64,000 nt of DNA from Brugia malayi (lineage: Eukaryota > Nematoda > Chromadorea > Rhabditida > Onchocercidae), in assembly GCF_000002995.4 (NCBI RefSeq), contig NW_025062479.1, positions 10,583,721-10,647,720 of the forward strand, in the 5' to 3' direction. Positions 26,096-40,400 of this stretch are shown in pieces. A program made the translations under genes and the position numbers. The stretch's first letter is position 1. The number at the start of each line of letters is the position of its first letter. The notes beneath the pieces were generated by a model that searched no databases, was not told the origin of the DNA, and saw nothing but the letters and a program-made list of their open reading frames with translations.

Positions 26096-26340
26096 TGATG
26101 GTGATAGTAATGATAATAATTATAAAAGTAACAATAATAATAATAATAGTAGTAATAACAACAATAATAATAATGAAATTTTAAATTGGTTGAGAAGGAA
26201 TATGGACCGGAACAAATTTTGGATTCTCTTTAAGTTGGCAATTCAGCTTGTTCCTTATCCTGATCAATCGTGACTCTTACTGTTGCTGCTGCTAATGCTA
26301 TCACTATTATTGTTATTGCTGTTATTGTTGTTAAGAAGTT
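26096..26340. repeat. Paired trinucleotide-rich arms upstream of ncam-1 start
   Basis: The left arm (about 26110-26176) is rich in AAT/AAC/GTA triplets and includes TAATAACAACAATAATAATA. The right arm (about 26281-26335) is rich in the complementary CTG/TTA/TTG triplets. The two arms are partly reverse-complementary and separated by about 110 bases, directly 5' of the ncam-1 coding start. Confidence 0.55.
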
Positions 26341-26891
26341 AGGCATTCACAATCTAAAATACATATACAAAAATTATAACAATTTCAATTTTTATAATCA
26401 ATCATAACAGGAATTAAATCAATATTCAAAAATGTAAAGCCAATTTACAATAATGATTATATAAAATGATATTACTAATATTTCCTATATATATATATAA
26501 ATGATCACTGAAAATACTGAAATGCTTAAGAGAAAGAAAACAATTAGTAATTGAGAATAGTGATCATAGCGCATAAAAGTGACAATATAGCACCTTTACC
26601 CTATTTATCTTTCCCTCATTCTTCTCGAATTATGTTCCATCTTTGTTAATTTCTCTTACAACAAAGCTCAAAATTATTCGAACTAGTGGACGAAGCTAAT
26701 AATAGTATCTCTCGTACACACACATATATATATATACATATACACTCTCCATCAATCTACCCTTATACTAGTTAGTTGTAACATTCAAATGAGATGAAAA
26801 TGTTTGCTTCTACAACAATGAGCTATAGCTTCTCGTCATCTCCGCCTTTTCCAATTTTCCTTTCTTGATTTCATTCATGTCTAATATTATG

Positions 26892-26892
<1 letters not shown>

Positions 26893-26923
<31 letters not shown>
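26893..26923. repeat. (TA)n microsatellite
   Basis: About 15 uninterrupted TA dinucleotides, 850 bases upstream of the ncam-1-like coding start. Confidence 0.9.
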
Positions 26924-26925
<2 letters not shown>

Positions 26926-29548
26926 GTTTGATGTTAATGATTCTTTTTCAGGGGTCGATTAACAGGAGGGATACCTAAACCCCCTTTTTCCTCTCCTAAT
27001 CTAACCCACCACATTAGCCATCCTTCATCATTTCCATTTGTTAAATTTTAAACCTTTTCATCCCGCCCACATCCATATATCCAATGTTGAAAAGAAAAAT
27101 TCAATGATGATGATGACACGCTAATTTCATATCTTATTTAGTGAGAAATTTTCCGGATGAGAAATACTCGTTTTTCATGATTACCAAGAAATAGAACAGA
27201 TTATCCACTCTTTTTACTTATAGATAGAAGAGGTAGATATACTAGGATGAAAAATGTTGAGAGCTTTTTCCTTTTCATCTTTCTGTCTTCATTATTACTG
27301 TTTTTCTCATCACAAATTTTGTTAATGATTTACCGCTCTGAATGATATAATCCACTTCGGTAGTAGCATTGTGCTTAAAAGAAATGGTTAAATTAATGGT
27401 GTAGTGAAGGTCAGCACCGTTAATCCGGTATCAAAAAGCTTTTTAGATGATGGAAAAAAGAAATATGAGAATATATCAAGGGTGTGACCTTGGGTCATAT
27501 GTCCTCAGTTGGCTAGTCACTTATATATATTCATTCATTCAATTTCTCATTATTTCTTTCTTTCATACTTTTGTCATCTTTTCATCTCCTGAACGATGAA
27601 CAATGAATTGAGTAAGAATGATGGGGATACTTAATTCATATTTATTATCCACATTCATATATTTTTTTGTGCACAAAATAAATTTACAAGAAAAGCTAAA
27701 TAATATATGCAAAAATAGCAATATCAATTGCTGCTTAAAATGGTTCAGAAGTCAAACAAAGTGAAACAAATTATATTAGCCGTTTTGTTTAGGGATATTT
27801 TGTGGTCCTTATCTTTCTTTCTCTCCTTTAACTTCTTTTTAACCTTAGTTCTATCCTTCTTAATGTCTAATTTCTTCCTCTTCTTCGTCCATCACCAAGC
27901 GATCGTTGCATTTAACAATCAACAACAGCCACTCATCAAATTACGTTATTTGCTATCGTCGTCCGACAAGTGGCGGTGACCTATTCACATACAAACAACA
28001 ATATATATTATGGACGGTTGACATACGTTAATTGTTGTTCTCAGTCATCATTTGAGTAGCCAGGACAACAACCTTCTTGTCATAGCAATAACAGCAACAC
28101 AACAACCAGTCGACTCATCCTAACTTATTCCTTTATCGATATTCCTCTAACTTCTATTTACCAATCCACTGCATTGTTTATTTTGCATTTCAGTTTCTAC
28201 TATTTGAAGGCCATAGTTACAATATAAAACTTCAAATATTCAGTATTCTTTATGTGTTTAAAAAAATTTAAATTCTTGATTTACAACAAAACAATCAAAT
28301 AATTTTTAATTTTAGAATAAAAAAAGACGAAAAATAAGAAAAAAGACAATAAATTTGAAACACGTGATCTGAAATTGAATTAATCAAATAATTTTTAAAT
28401 TTAAAATAAATGAAAGAAAAAAGACAATAGTATTAACACAAAAAAAGAGGAAAGAAAAAAAATTGGACCTGCTTGAAATTTTTATAACAAATAAAAATGT
28501 CAATTGAGGCTTTTTGAATGACAAGAAATATTTGTGAGAATATGAAAAGAATCACACCTTTTACTTTTTTTTTGGTGAGGGAGAACGAGACAAAAAAAAG
28601 ATCGAAAGAGCAAGTTTTCTTTTTATTTCGGGTGGGAAATAATTGGAGATGTATAACATTTTGGAAGCTATTCAAAATATGCCACTAATTATAACATCAA
28701 ATTGCCAATTTATTTTACCTCTTTCTACCTTTCTCCCAAAAATATTTATTGATTGCGCAGTAATAAAATCTCATTAAATTTATATTACTTTCAGCATGCT
28801 AAAAATTCATATTTTTTGTATGTTGATGCTACTAAAATTTCATCAAATTGTAAACCATTCATTAACATTAAGTTAATATTCATTTTTTTTTTTTTTTGTT
28901 TTTTGCTGAGTTAATTAGTATAATTTTGAAAATTTAGAAAACCAAGTTATAAAGAAAAGAAATTTTAGCATTAGTTATGCATAATTATATTAATTCAGTT
29001 TAAGATAACGTTTGATATTTTGATTAACTGGCATAATTTTGAACTTTTTTTTTCAAAGAAACAAATTATAGAGAAGACAAAATTTTACATTAATTATGTA
29101 TGATTATTTTAGCTCATAAAAAATGATTAAAAAAATTGTCTTCTGGTACTTTTAGCATCTTTAAAAGTAAGAAAAAAATGTGAAAATATTAAAACAGTTA
29201 ACAAATTTAAATAAAGTTTTTTTCTCCTCAGTAAATTAAATTAAACTGAACTCGATTGAAGTAAACTAAATGGGCAAGATGAGTAAGATGAAATTGAAAT
29301 GTATTAAACTAGTTTGATAATTATAAATAAAGGTGTCATAATCCAAATGTCCAAAATATCAAATGCAGGCCAAGGATTATTTCTTTTGAAGAAAAAAATG
29401 AAAGTTCATTAAAAAGCAAAATTTGTAACAGAAATGCATTCGTTTGCATATTATCGAGAATAAAAATTTTTTTTTTGCTAAATTTTAAATCAGTTCTATT
29501 TGTTCACTTTCATATTTTTAGTGATTTGATGATGAAAATAATAGGGAG

Positions 29549-29679
29549 TAATGATGATGATAATGATAATGATAATGATAATGACAATGACAAAGACAAT
29601 GACCATGATAATGATAACGATAACGATAATGACAATGATAATGATAGTGATAATGATAATGATAATAATAATAATGATG

Positions 29680-29713
<34 letters not shown>

Positions 29714-29730
29714 TAATAATAAACCATAAT
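29549..29730. repeat. GATAAT/AAT imperfect microsatellite
   Basis: About 180 bases of GATAAT-type hexamers with interspersed GAC, AAC and CAT variants, decaying on the right into pure AAT triplets. All reading frames through it are open, which produces spurious Asp/Asn-rich or Leu/Ser-rich proteins on the two strands. Confidence 0.95.
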
Positions 29731-30147
29731 TATGATAGCAACTTGTCAAAAATGACAATATAATGACGACAAAAAAAAGTTGTTGGTGAAAAACAGTTAT
29801 TATAATGATAAGCAATCATTATTGACTTTTCCGTTTCAGAACAAAAGTTTAATTTAAGTGAAAATATATACTTTGGTGTAAATTAGAAAAAATAAAAGGC
29901 TGTTGACAAAACGGAAATTAGTAATTTTAGCAAGAAGAGATATTTCACTTTTTTTTTTTTTTTTTTTTTTTTTTGAGAAATAAGAGAAATCTATCATATT
30001 TTGCAAAATATTGCAACCTTTAGTTTCAGTTTTTTCCCTAAAATAAAAAGGAAAATTCAAAATTGAATGTGTAAAGAGATAAAAATTGATGCAAACTAAT
30101 CAAAATAGATGATACTACAGCAATTTATTCTTTATTTTAATAAACAT

Positions 30148-30170
30148 TCTCTCTCTCTCTCTCTCTCTCC
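30148..30170. repeat. (CT)n microsatellite
   Basis: About 11 CT dinucleotides followed by a further pyrimidine-rich tract to about 30190. Confidence 0.9.
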
Positions 30171-32489
30171 TTCTCCCTCTATCTTTCTCTTACTGCTTTT
30201 TTAGTAGTCCTTTTTTTTGGGCTCAGTAATAATTTCGAGAACGATTAATAGAAGGACGTATGTCATCAAAAATATGGCAAATAATTTTATTTAATATTCA
30301 ATCCAGAGGAAAAAAGAAAAATTCATTCATAAAAAATGATTATTAGGTAATAATGTAAACTGCGTGAAAAGTTTTTACGTTTTTCATGGTTTGAGCTGTC
30401 TCTTAATTTCAGGTTAGAACTAAATTTTGATAACATTTAAAAAATTTTCCTAAAGTAATACTGCTGTAAGAGTAATAACAATATATCGATGTAAAATGTT
30501 AATACATTTATCCAAATAGCGAAACATTTAAGTCTAACATTTAAAAGTTTTATCTATTTATTCATTTTTTTCAAACTACATTTAAACAGCAACTGAATTA
30601 AAACATTTGAAGAAAAAGTGGAAAAAAACCCCGACATTTTGGTAAATGTAGGAATATGACCTAACCAATAACAGTTTTAGGTCTCATTGGGCCTTGGAAA
30701 AAAGAATGAATCAGTTTTGAAAATTTTGATACAAATCAAACAAATTAGCAAGATATCAAATAAAAATAACAACAGAAGCAAATCAGATAGTAACGAATAG
30801 GGCGAAATTAAAATAGAAATCAAATACAAAATGAAATTATAAGACAACAAATAATGTTAGAAAAGAACAAAATTTCAAAAAAAGGTAGAGAAAAAGGAGG
30901 AAAAAATAAAATCAAAGGAAAAAAAGGAAAAAGGAATTGAATAATTTAAGGGATTAAAATTATTCTTCTAAAAATTAAAATCATTAATAATCTATAAATG
31001 CTTTTTCTTTTTCAGCAAAAAAAAAAAAATGAAACAACAAGGCTTCATCGTCATATTCAGTTCCAATTCCTAATCTAGGCCTACTTTTTCCTTTTTTGTT
31101 GTAATGTGTTTTGAATGGAAAACGAAAGAAAGAAAAAAAAAGAAAAATGCCACTTTCCTTTTTTCATCCACTCAACTCATCAACCGATCCATTCATTCAT
31201 TCCTTTGCTTTCATGTTGAATTGAATTCCCATCGCATTGTTGCATGAAGCACTTTGATAAAAAAGCAAAATAACACAAACCCAGAATTTCATTTTTTATT
31301 TATAATTTATGGACATATCACATATAGTTAAAAGCAAACAAAAATAGAGATGAAAACGGAATTTAAAGAAGTAAGAAAAAACAGAAGCGAAAATGAAATT
31401 TTTACCTGCTTTATATTCAACGATTACCTCCATATCAGATTATTCATAATCAAAAACAAATTCAAAAAGAGAAATTCCTCATAATAATTGTAATCAACTT
31501 CTTTGCAAACAAAAAAAAAGGGAAAAAAGAGAAAGACAAAAAGAAAAGAAAACCTTTGGTGTTTTTTCTCTTTTTAGAATTATTAAATAATCATTAATTA
31601 CAATTAAATAAATAGTTATTGATATTATAGCAGTCTTGCATCGATCTTAAAAAATGATAGGAAAATTATGATATAAAAGCTAAAAATAAAAATTTAACAA
31701 ATCCCTCTCTCTCTTTTCCCCCATCTTCCTCTTAACCTCTCTCTTATTTTCTCTGTCTTTCCTTCTTTCATTTTAAGTCACTCCTTTTCTCCTAATTTAT
31801 GAAAAATTTCTTTAATGCATATGTTCCGCTTATTTTTTATTAATCACAAATTTATTCGAAAGTATCCAAATTTTTTTATACTTGCATATAAATAAAGGTT
31901 AGAAATAAAATTACATTTAAATGTTTGCAATCGATTACACTTGAAATTTTAGAAAGTCTTATCCAACAACTTCAATTTTTTTAGTGTCAGTTTTTTATTG
32001 CTTGCATAAACACAACTTCATTTATTTTAAACATAAAAATAGCTTTTGTTGTTATTATTATTATTGTTTGTTGTTGTTGCTATTCTTATTGTTACTGAAA
32101 TATTGGAAAATGTATTTTAAAAATACTTTTGAAATATTAAGCTTTTTTTCTGCTATTAAATTAAAAAATTAAATTCAAATTAAAAGTGAAATGAATTCTC
32201 TTTGTTGAAATTTTTTGCTTTCCTTCTCCATTTTTCACATATTTTAGTTCATCTTTTTATGCTTTTTATTTTCGCATTTTTTTTTTTTTTGTATAAAAAT
32301 TACAAAATATTTCATATTTTGTATTTCGTTTTTCCCGATCTGATGATAAGGAAAAAAGAATAAATCGTAATTTTTTTTTCTTTTCTGATAATAAACAATT
32401 AAATAAATTAGTAAAAGGAACAAAGAAAAAAAATGTTGATAAAATAAAAGAATGTGGAGAAAGAGAGGGAAAAGAAAATGTGATTAGGT

Positions 32490-32560
32490 TAAGCTAGGCT
32501 GGGCTAGACTAGACTAGATAAGACTAAATCATGCAAGACAAGCTAAGCTAGATAAGTGAG
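32490..32560. repeat. Degenerate CTAGA/GCTAG short tandem repeat
   Basis: Successive variants of GGCTAGACTAGACTAGATAAGACTAA-type pentamers (for example GCTGGGCTAGACTAGACTAG) over about 70 bases. Imperfect and probably old. Confidence 0.6.
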
Positions 32561-33859
32561 AAATAAATTTGGAATAGATTTAGAGTAACAAGGCAATAGT
32601 TTTAAAAATTATCGATGTATTTGTTAATAAATTGTAAAGAAATATTGTTATTAAAATTAAAACTGATGTATAGTGATGCTATGAATGAGCAAGATTGTTG
32701 GTATGGATGGGAAAATGAATGATTTACAAAATAAAAAGGATTGAAAAAGTTTGTTCAATAAACGAAGAGGGAAGAGGCAGAGAAAAAATTAGGGGTAAAT
32801 ATTTGCTCTTTTTTTCTTTCTTTTTTCTACAACAATTAAATTTCATCTTAAATTTCAAAATTAGAAGAATTAACTATTTTTATTGTGTGAATTTATCGTA
32901 AACAAGTAAATATGAAATGTTATTTGTAATGTAATGAAAATTGGAAATAAAAACAATGGAAGAAAAAAGACAATATAACACTAAAAGATTAATTGTTGAA
33001 TGAATGGAAATTTTTAAAAAAGGAGTTAATTTTATGAAAAAGAAAGATGAGTAAAGTGAAATGAATGTTGAAGAAAAAAGTAAATGAGACATTTTATTGA
33101 ATAGCTTAAATATTTTTTTTAGAATTCTTTCTTTTTAGAACTGGAATGAAATTTGTTTTCCATTTTACAAGTTTATATTATTTATAGACAGTAATATCTG
33201 TAATATTTACAAATAGATATTACTTTCTCGTAATATAGGGAAAAGTTATTTCAACATATTTGAAGTATGGTAAATAAATGGATAAAATAGACATTTGTCC
33301 TTGATTGAGGTGTATCATCTGAACCCTCTCATGATGATTCATTTTATATCGTTTGGGATGAATTAAGCATAATATTTTCAACTTAATATCATACATAATA
33401 TTATCATTCCAATGAATCTATTTTCTTCACCAAATTTTATATTCAAATTAATTATATGTTGAATATTAAAAATTCAAGTGAAATTTTAAAGATAGGAAAA
33501 AATCAATTGTTTCAAATTTTAGACTCGTATTTTTAAAATAATTTATGTTTTTTGAAAACATTCCAGAATTGAACATCGAAATGTAAAATTAAATAATTCA
33601 AACTTAGAAATGAAAGTATCGGATAAAAATGTAACAATTTTCATCAATTTGCAACTTTAAACTTTACTTACGGCATGATATATGTCTCATCTCATTACTT
33701 GTGTAAATATGATAATGAATGGATGGTATCAGAGTGATTCAGAAATGATGAAAATATAACCGGAAGAAACCGGAGAAGTATGGTGAAATTGCATCGTTTT
33801 TTTTTTTTTTTTTTCAAACATAAGGATCTATCAGCTATAATTTTTTGTAACATATCGAT

Positions 33860-34135
33860 TTATGGAATAAAGTGGAATGAATAGAATTGAATAAAATGGA
33901 ATAGAAAGCAATGAAACCAAATAGAAGAGAATGAAATGGAATGGAGTAGAATAAAGTGAAATAAAATGACATGAAACGAAATGAAAAATAAACAAAAAAA
34001 TGAAATGAAATACAACAAAATAAAACAAAATAAAGTGAAACGAAATAACATAAAATAGTGAAATGGAATGAAATGAAATAAAACGAAGTGGAACAGAGTG
34101 AAATGAAATGGAAGAAAGGAATAATAATGAAAATA
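33860..34135. repeat. Degenerate pentamer (GGAAT/GAAAT) tandem array
   Basis: About 275 bases built from variants of GAATG, GAAATG, GGAATA and AAAATG. On the - strand they translate into Phe/Ser/Ile-rich low-complexity frames, which I do not regard as genes. Confidence 0.8.
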
Positions 34136-37100
34136 TGAAAGAGTGGAAAGAGAAAGGAGGAGGAAGTTGTAAAGAAATGAAAGGAATTGTGAATCGTAAT
34201 TTATGTAAATGTAAGCGTAAAAAAAAAGAAAAAAAACCTTCACTATAATCAATAAATAATACATTTCAGATTTCCGATGTTTTTAACTGATTATCCAGGA
34301 TTGTGTTTTTCGTCTTTCAGTTTTTCAATTTCCCTCTTCCCTCTTCCTCTTCACTCATTCTCCTCATTTATCGCTCTTTCTCTTTTATCTTTCACCATTC
34401 TATTATTTTCTCCTAAAAATTCATCATGATATTTTTTTATGATTTTCTTTTCCATCCCGAAATTTTATATTTTCAATTTGGACATTATTTGATAATTTGT
34501 TAATATTAATGATTGAAATTTTATGATAATGTTATATTATATTTTATCCCAGTTATAATAAGAAATATAGTAATATATTTGTAATGAATGAATATTTTAT
34601 TTTTGGTTTTTTTTTTTTTGTAACAATAAATTGGAAAATAGCTACGGTTTTTTTAGATTTTCTTGTACCCAAAATTTGATCACATATTTCTTGGTGGACA
34701 TTCAAAAAATGAAATTTTTAAGTTAATCTCTTCTTTCTTCCTTCCTTTCTTCATGCTTTCTTTTTGTCTCTTTTCATTTCTTCCTTTCATCCTTTGTTCC
34801 CTGTCATTCTTTTCGAGGGGTCAACCAAGGATTGATGAAAAGGAAAAGGGAAGAAGTTGCAATAAAGTTAACGACTTTTCATTGCTTGAGAAAGTGAGAA
34901 GAAAGAAGATGCACCAATAATTCAAATAAAGTTTCGTCAAAATTTAACACTACAGATGTCATTTTTGTTAAAATCTTAAAAATTGAGAAGTACTAATCTA
35001 ATAGTTCAAAAACGAAAAAAAAAAAAAAAAGAAAATGAACGAATAATACATGAATACATCTAAAAGAAAATCAAATGTTATCACTAATTTAAATGAAGCA
35101 TTTGAGTAAGTTTTTTAATATTTATTCATATTTCATCAACTTCTTTCATTTTTTTAAAGACTTCCTTCGATATTTCATCCTAACCTTTACTATCATTAAT
35201 AAATGAGAGATTATTGAATAAATCATTTTCCCATCTTATCATTTATTATCAAATGTCAATAGAATATTTTTTCTTCCTTTTTTTAAAAATAATTTTTAAT
35301 TTTTACAAATTTTATGACTTATTCATTTTTTACCATTTCTCCAACAAATTTCCAGCACTTTTCAGATAATAGTGAATCATTTTTTAAATATCTGTTGTGG
35401 CTATTTTTTTTCAAAAACAGAAAAGAAAACGGGAAAGAAGTATCAATGGTAAAATGCAGCAAAAAACTTAAAATATTATTACATTTGCTAATTTATATGA
35501 TAAAATTAGTTTTGAAGCAAAGAAAAAAAGGATTCAAAATAGCATAATATTTCACAAATTTACAAAAATTTTTCATACTATTTCATAAAAAAAAAGAGAA
35601 ACTTCCAAAAAATTGAAAGTGAAAAAAGTTTTAAGCATTGAAGTAATTCCAAACAATCAAAAATAGAATAAAGTATGTAATGAGTAATTGAAAATGAAGT
35701 TAAATAAAAATTAAAAAACGACGAACATTAAATAAACAATGAAAGAAAAGAGAAAGAAAGAACAAAAAAGAGATAGGGATGAATCTGAAGAAAAAATTAA
35801 ATGAAATTGAAGGAATGAGTGAGAAAAATGACTTAATCTAATGTTTACAAAGTATGCTAAGTTAATTTCTTACAAACACTAAACCAATTTGATATTTCAA
35901 ATATTTCAATTCAATTACAATCCGATCAAACAACGTCAATTTCATTTTGTAATGTAATAGGTTTTAAAATAAACTAACTTTTTTTTGCAATCAAACGACT
36001 TATAACCTTCTCGGTTCTCCTTTATTTTTTTTCCCTTCAATTTCAAACAAATTATAAAAAAGTTTAATCCAATTAAATGAACAGCTGATTGTTAGACACA
36101 ACTTCCGTTTCAAATGCAAGTGTTTTAATTAAGTGAAACTACTAAGCAACATTTACTTATTGCATGATTGTTTTAAATAATTTTATGAATTTGAAAAATT
36201 TCCAAAACTATATTAATTTTAACAATTCATATATCTTTCCAAAACAATAAATTTATCAGATTTACATTTGTGGCCACAATTTAAAAAATGATAGCAATAA
36301 GTTTAGTGAAAATGTCAACTTTGTTCAAGAGACATCGAGCTTCAACAGCTATAATCAAACGATCTAAATTACCGACAACTTATTCTTCAAAGTATTTCGT
36401 TTAATTCAATCAATATTTAAATCGAACGAAATATTTTAAAAATATTTAATAGTTTTTGGCAACATAAGCTTGGTTCAAATACTTATATCAATGATCTATT
36501 TGGCTTAACTGCTGCATCACTGACATAAAATGAAAATTTTTTCAAATAAAGCAGTGCTATGAAAACTCTGATGCTAAAATTTCAATGTTAAAATCTTAAT
36601 TTTTCACTCAATACTCAATGATTCAGCACGATTCAATTTTTAAACTTTATTACTCTCATTTTTTTTTTACTTTCATTTTTTCATGATCATTATATTGTTG
36701 ATCGCAAACGTGAATTATCCTCACGTAGCATAATTAATGGTGGTTAAATGTGGAAAATTTTTGGAAAAGAATAACAAATTCTTCCAAAGGTACTTTCTAA
36801 AATAATAAATTTAAAATTAGCCAAAAACTGACGGACTGCATCAGTCAACGATTTCGTTTATTAATTAAAAGAAATTTTTTTTGTACTCTCTGAAAGAATT
36901 AAAAACAAAACATTTTTCAGTCTGTTTTTCTTTTCATTGTTTATTTTTTTTAATCTTTTTGAAGTACAGCAAGAGATTATTGATTAATATGCATTGTATA
37001 TATTTTAATCTGAAGTAGTAAGTAATTCAGGAGATTTTCAGGAATTCAAATTTTTCAACTATAAAATTTATATCCTATAAGTATTTCTAAAAATCAGTTC

Positions 37101-37424
37101 TAAAAATAAGAAACAAACAAAAAAAAACGAAAAACTTTTTTTTCAGTTCATTTATTTTATTGATTATAAAATTGTTTATTAGGATTAATAAAGATTTTTC
37201 AGAATTTTATGTTAAGTAAAAAAAATTTTCGCAACATATAAACATATTCATTTATGCAATATTTTTTTTTTCTTTTTTAATATCTAGAAATAAACCTTTT
37301 AAATGTTAAAAACAAATAAAAAGGAAAAATAAAATAGAAAAAAATTAAACGGAATGAAATTAACGAATAGTTGAAAAGTTTTTCAAGCCGGTTTTTACAA
37401 TTTCAAGAATTATCTCGCACGAAA

Positions 37425-40400
37425 ATGGGTGAAAGTGATTTATTGTTAAATGAACAATCATCTCAAACTCCTGTAAATGTTGAAACAATGCAGTGGATGA
37501 TGATGTTGTTGTTCATACTTCTTAAATTTCTTTTAAACTTTATTCATGGATGTATGCCACGGTATCAGGAAGAACTTCAATACTTAGATTATTATCTTGG
37601 TATACAACCGGAAAATCAGGGTAATTTACCTATTGAAGGTATATTTTTATTAAAAAATTTTTTTTTTTTGTAAAAAAATTATAATTTAAAAAAAAATAAT
37701 ATATATATATTTCTTTTTGCAAATATTTATAAATGAATAATTAAGAATCTCAAAAAAAAAAAAAAAAAAAATGAAATGGTTCAAATTTTTTTCAAAAAAA
37801 AGAAAAAAAATTCATTATTAGTTAATTTTCTTTTTCTTCAGAAACTATGATTAAACAATATCTAAGCAATTCATCAAAATTAAATTGTCAATTCAATGAA
37901 CGATGCGCCTGGATGAATGCTCCTGATGATGATTTATTAGATACATCAGATTTCTATTTATTTGTTAAAACAAACACTAAATTATTTCCACCACACATTC
38001 AGCCAGGACCACCTGATCCATTGAAAGGTTTTTCATATTATCAAAAAGAACTTTTAATTTTCAGAAGCAAACAGCAAAAATTTGACCATAAAATAAAAAA
38101 AAATTTTTTTTTTGCTTTTTTCTTTCAAGAAAAAAGAGATGTTTAAAAAATTATAATAACAGAATAAATTTGTAGCAAAAATAATTATTAATAAAAGGGC
38201 AAAAAGAAGGAACAAAAAATTTGAATCATGATGAATGCTTTTTTTGCGGTCTTAAGGATTTTTGAAAATTGATTTTAGATTAGTTTTAGATTGAAATAAC
38301 TCATTTTTTTTATATAATAAATATAGACTTTTTTCTCTTTTTTTGAGAATAAATCATTTTTGAGTCATAAAAAGACTTTTTTTCTTTTTTTAGCAAATGA
38401 ATTATTTTCAGGTACAAAATTTATTCTCGCAGGTAATACAACAACAAAATCTCAAAGTGCTATACTTATTAGCGCACCAATTGCATGTCAACGAGCATCC
38501 GGATCACTGGATTTCAGGTAATTTAATTAAGCACAGAAAATAAGTCAACCTTTATGGTGATATAAATATAAACAGTTTTACTTCATCATTTTCTTTTAAT
38601 TAATTTTTGAAATAAAAAAAAGACAAAAAGATCATTTCCCTAAAATTTCATCCAATAAATAAGATAATGTGCAATTTCATATATTAAAAAACTAGATCTA
38701 TCCATAAAAGTTGAAATATTTTAGATACTGGCTATACAATGAAGCAAAAATTGAAGTATTAATTTTAAAACCTTCTACCAGAAGGAATCGTCATCAGGTT
38801 ATTAACTACCTGGCTCCTTTTTTTCATTCATTTACTATTGAGATTTTCATTTTTCAGTTTATAAAATATCAAATTTGTGTAAAAAATAAATAACATTAAT
38901 GTTTGAAGGTTATTTTACGGCCGCATACCGAATGCTACTTCATTCGTACTTTTAATGATCGTTGCAAAATTGAAATACCAGAAATTAGTGAACCATTTCG
39001 AATTGGTATTCGTGTCCATGGTTTAAGAGATTCAGCATTAGGTAGTCTTGGGATGATAACTGATATTAAATATAAAGCTGAAATATGCTTGGAACCTAGT
39101 GAGTTGATAAAAGTTTTTTTTTTTCGAAAAAAAATTGATTCTTTAATCAAATTATGACAGTATTTTGTAATTTTTAACAAAAATCATAATAATTAAACAA
39201 TAATCTGGCAATTAATTTTAGCATTCCTAACTATTAATTGAATTTGCATATAATATTTGCAAATCAATCAAATATTTAAAACATACAAAAGAAGCCATAA
39301 AAATCATTAAATTTAAGTAACTAATATAATAATTTATTATTAAAAAAGTCATAAATTAAGTTGAAATTATGCATATAGAAAATTTAAAGAAAAAGAAAAT
39401 TACAAACAAAATTTAGAATTATCAAAAATTTTTGGTGCTCGAGCAGTTCCACCGTCATTAATTAATTCATATCCAATTTCTGCTGCTGATCTTTCCTGTG
39501 TTGATTACAACTCAAGCTGTCGTTGGTCCAATACACTTTCATCATTAGCCGAATGGAAAATTGGACGGAATCGTCGACGATGGAAGGAAATTTTCGAAAC
39601 AGAAAGTAAACCAACTGGCAGCTTTTTCTATCAATATGTTGATTCAGTTATTCAAGAACCTTATTCATTGCTACGATCAGAACTTATTCCATGCACCAGC
39701 ACTGTTACAACTTTTTCATTTAGGTTTGTTATATTATATTTAATTTTTGATGATTATAGGGATTTTTAAACTATAAAATAAAGTATTTTGTCAATGCTTT
39801 CCCATTTTATTTCTCATTTCTCTTTTTTTGTTTTTGTTTTTTCAAAAAATAAGCAATTTCATTTAATAAATAATGTGAAAAATTTTAATATGAAAAGAAA
39901 TAGGAAAAAAATTATAATTTTTTGTTGAAATTTTGTCTTAATTTAAATTTTTATAACTTTACATATTGTTGCAAAATCTACAGTTCCAGCAAAAAAAAAA
40001 AAAAAAATTTTTTTTGTCAATAAAATGATATTTAAAATTGATTATTTATGTTAAATGTTTGAGAATGCAGCACTCATTTACTGAATTGTTTAATTGAATT
40101 ATTAGTAATAATTTTTTTATTATAAAAACATTCTATCAAATATTTTTGAATCTTTATTAAATTTACATTTAATAAAATTTGAATTTAAAATTATTTCTAT
40201 TTACAGATATTGGCTGCAAACAGGTACACAAGTTCAAGTTTGTACAGTTACAGCATCAAATGTTATAATTAGCTGTGTGTATCTAAATGAACTAGCAATG
40301 CCCGGACCAGTTAGTATTGATGTTGATGCACCAACTGAAGAACCTTTCCGAGTATGAAATGAGGACTTTTTCTTGAAAAAATTGATAATTTACAGATTTA

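Larger units (their letters stand above)
26044..37424. other. Long intergenic region, low complexity
   Basis: About 11.4 kb between the divergently oriented ncam-1-like and MAM genes, so it contains the promoters of both. I see no protein-like frame; the longer open frames are translations of simple repeats. It holds many A/T homopolymers and the simple repeats listed separately. A region of less extreme composition at 26930-27110 and another at 30600-30720 stand out by eye, but I have no functional reading of them. Confidence 0.6.

Noticed and set aside
27728..27979. 83-codon + strand frame with hydrophobic run
   Set aside because: Hydrophobicity comes from pyrimidine-rich sequence; no initiation or splice support.
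29475..29815. Open frames on both strands rich in Asp/Asn, Leu/Ser, Tyr/His or Met/Ile
   Set aside because: Translations of the GATAAT/AAT microsatellite in several frames; no gene signature.
33831..34264. Overlapping - strand frames of 65 and 134 codons rich in Phe, Ser and Ile
   Set aside because: Translation of the degenerate GGAAT/GAAAT array; low complexity, not a membrane protein.
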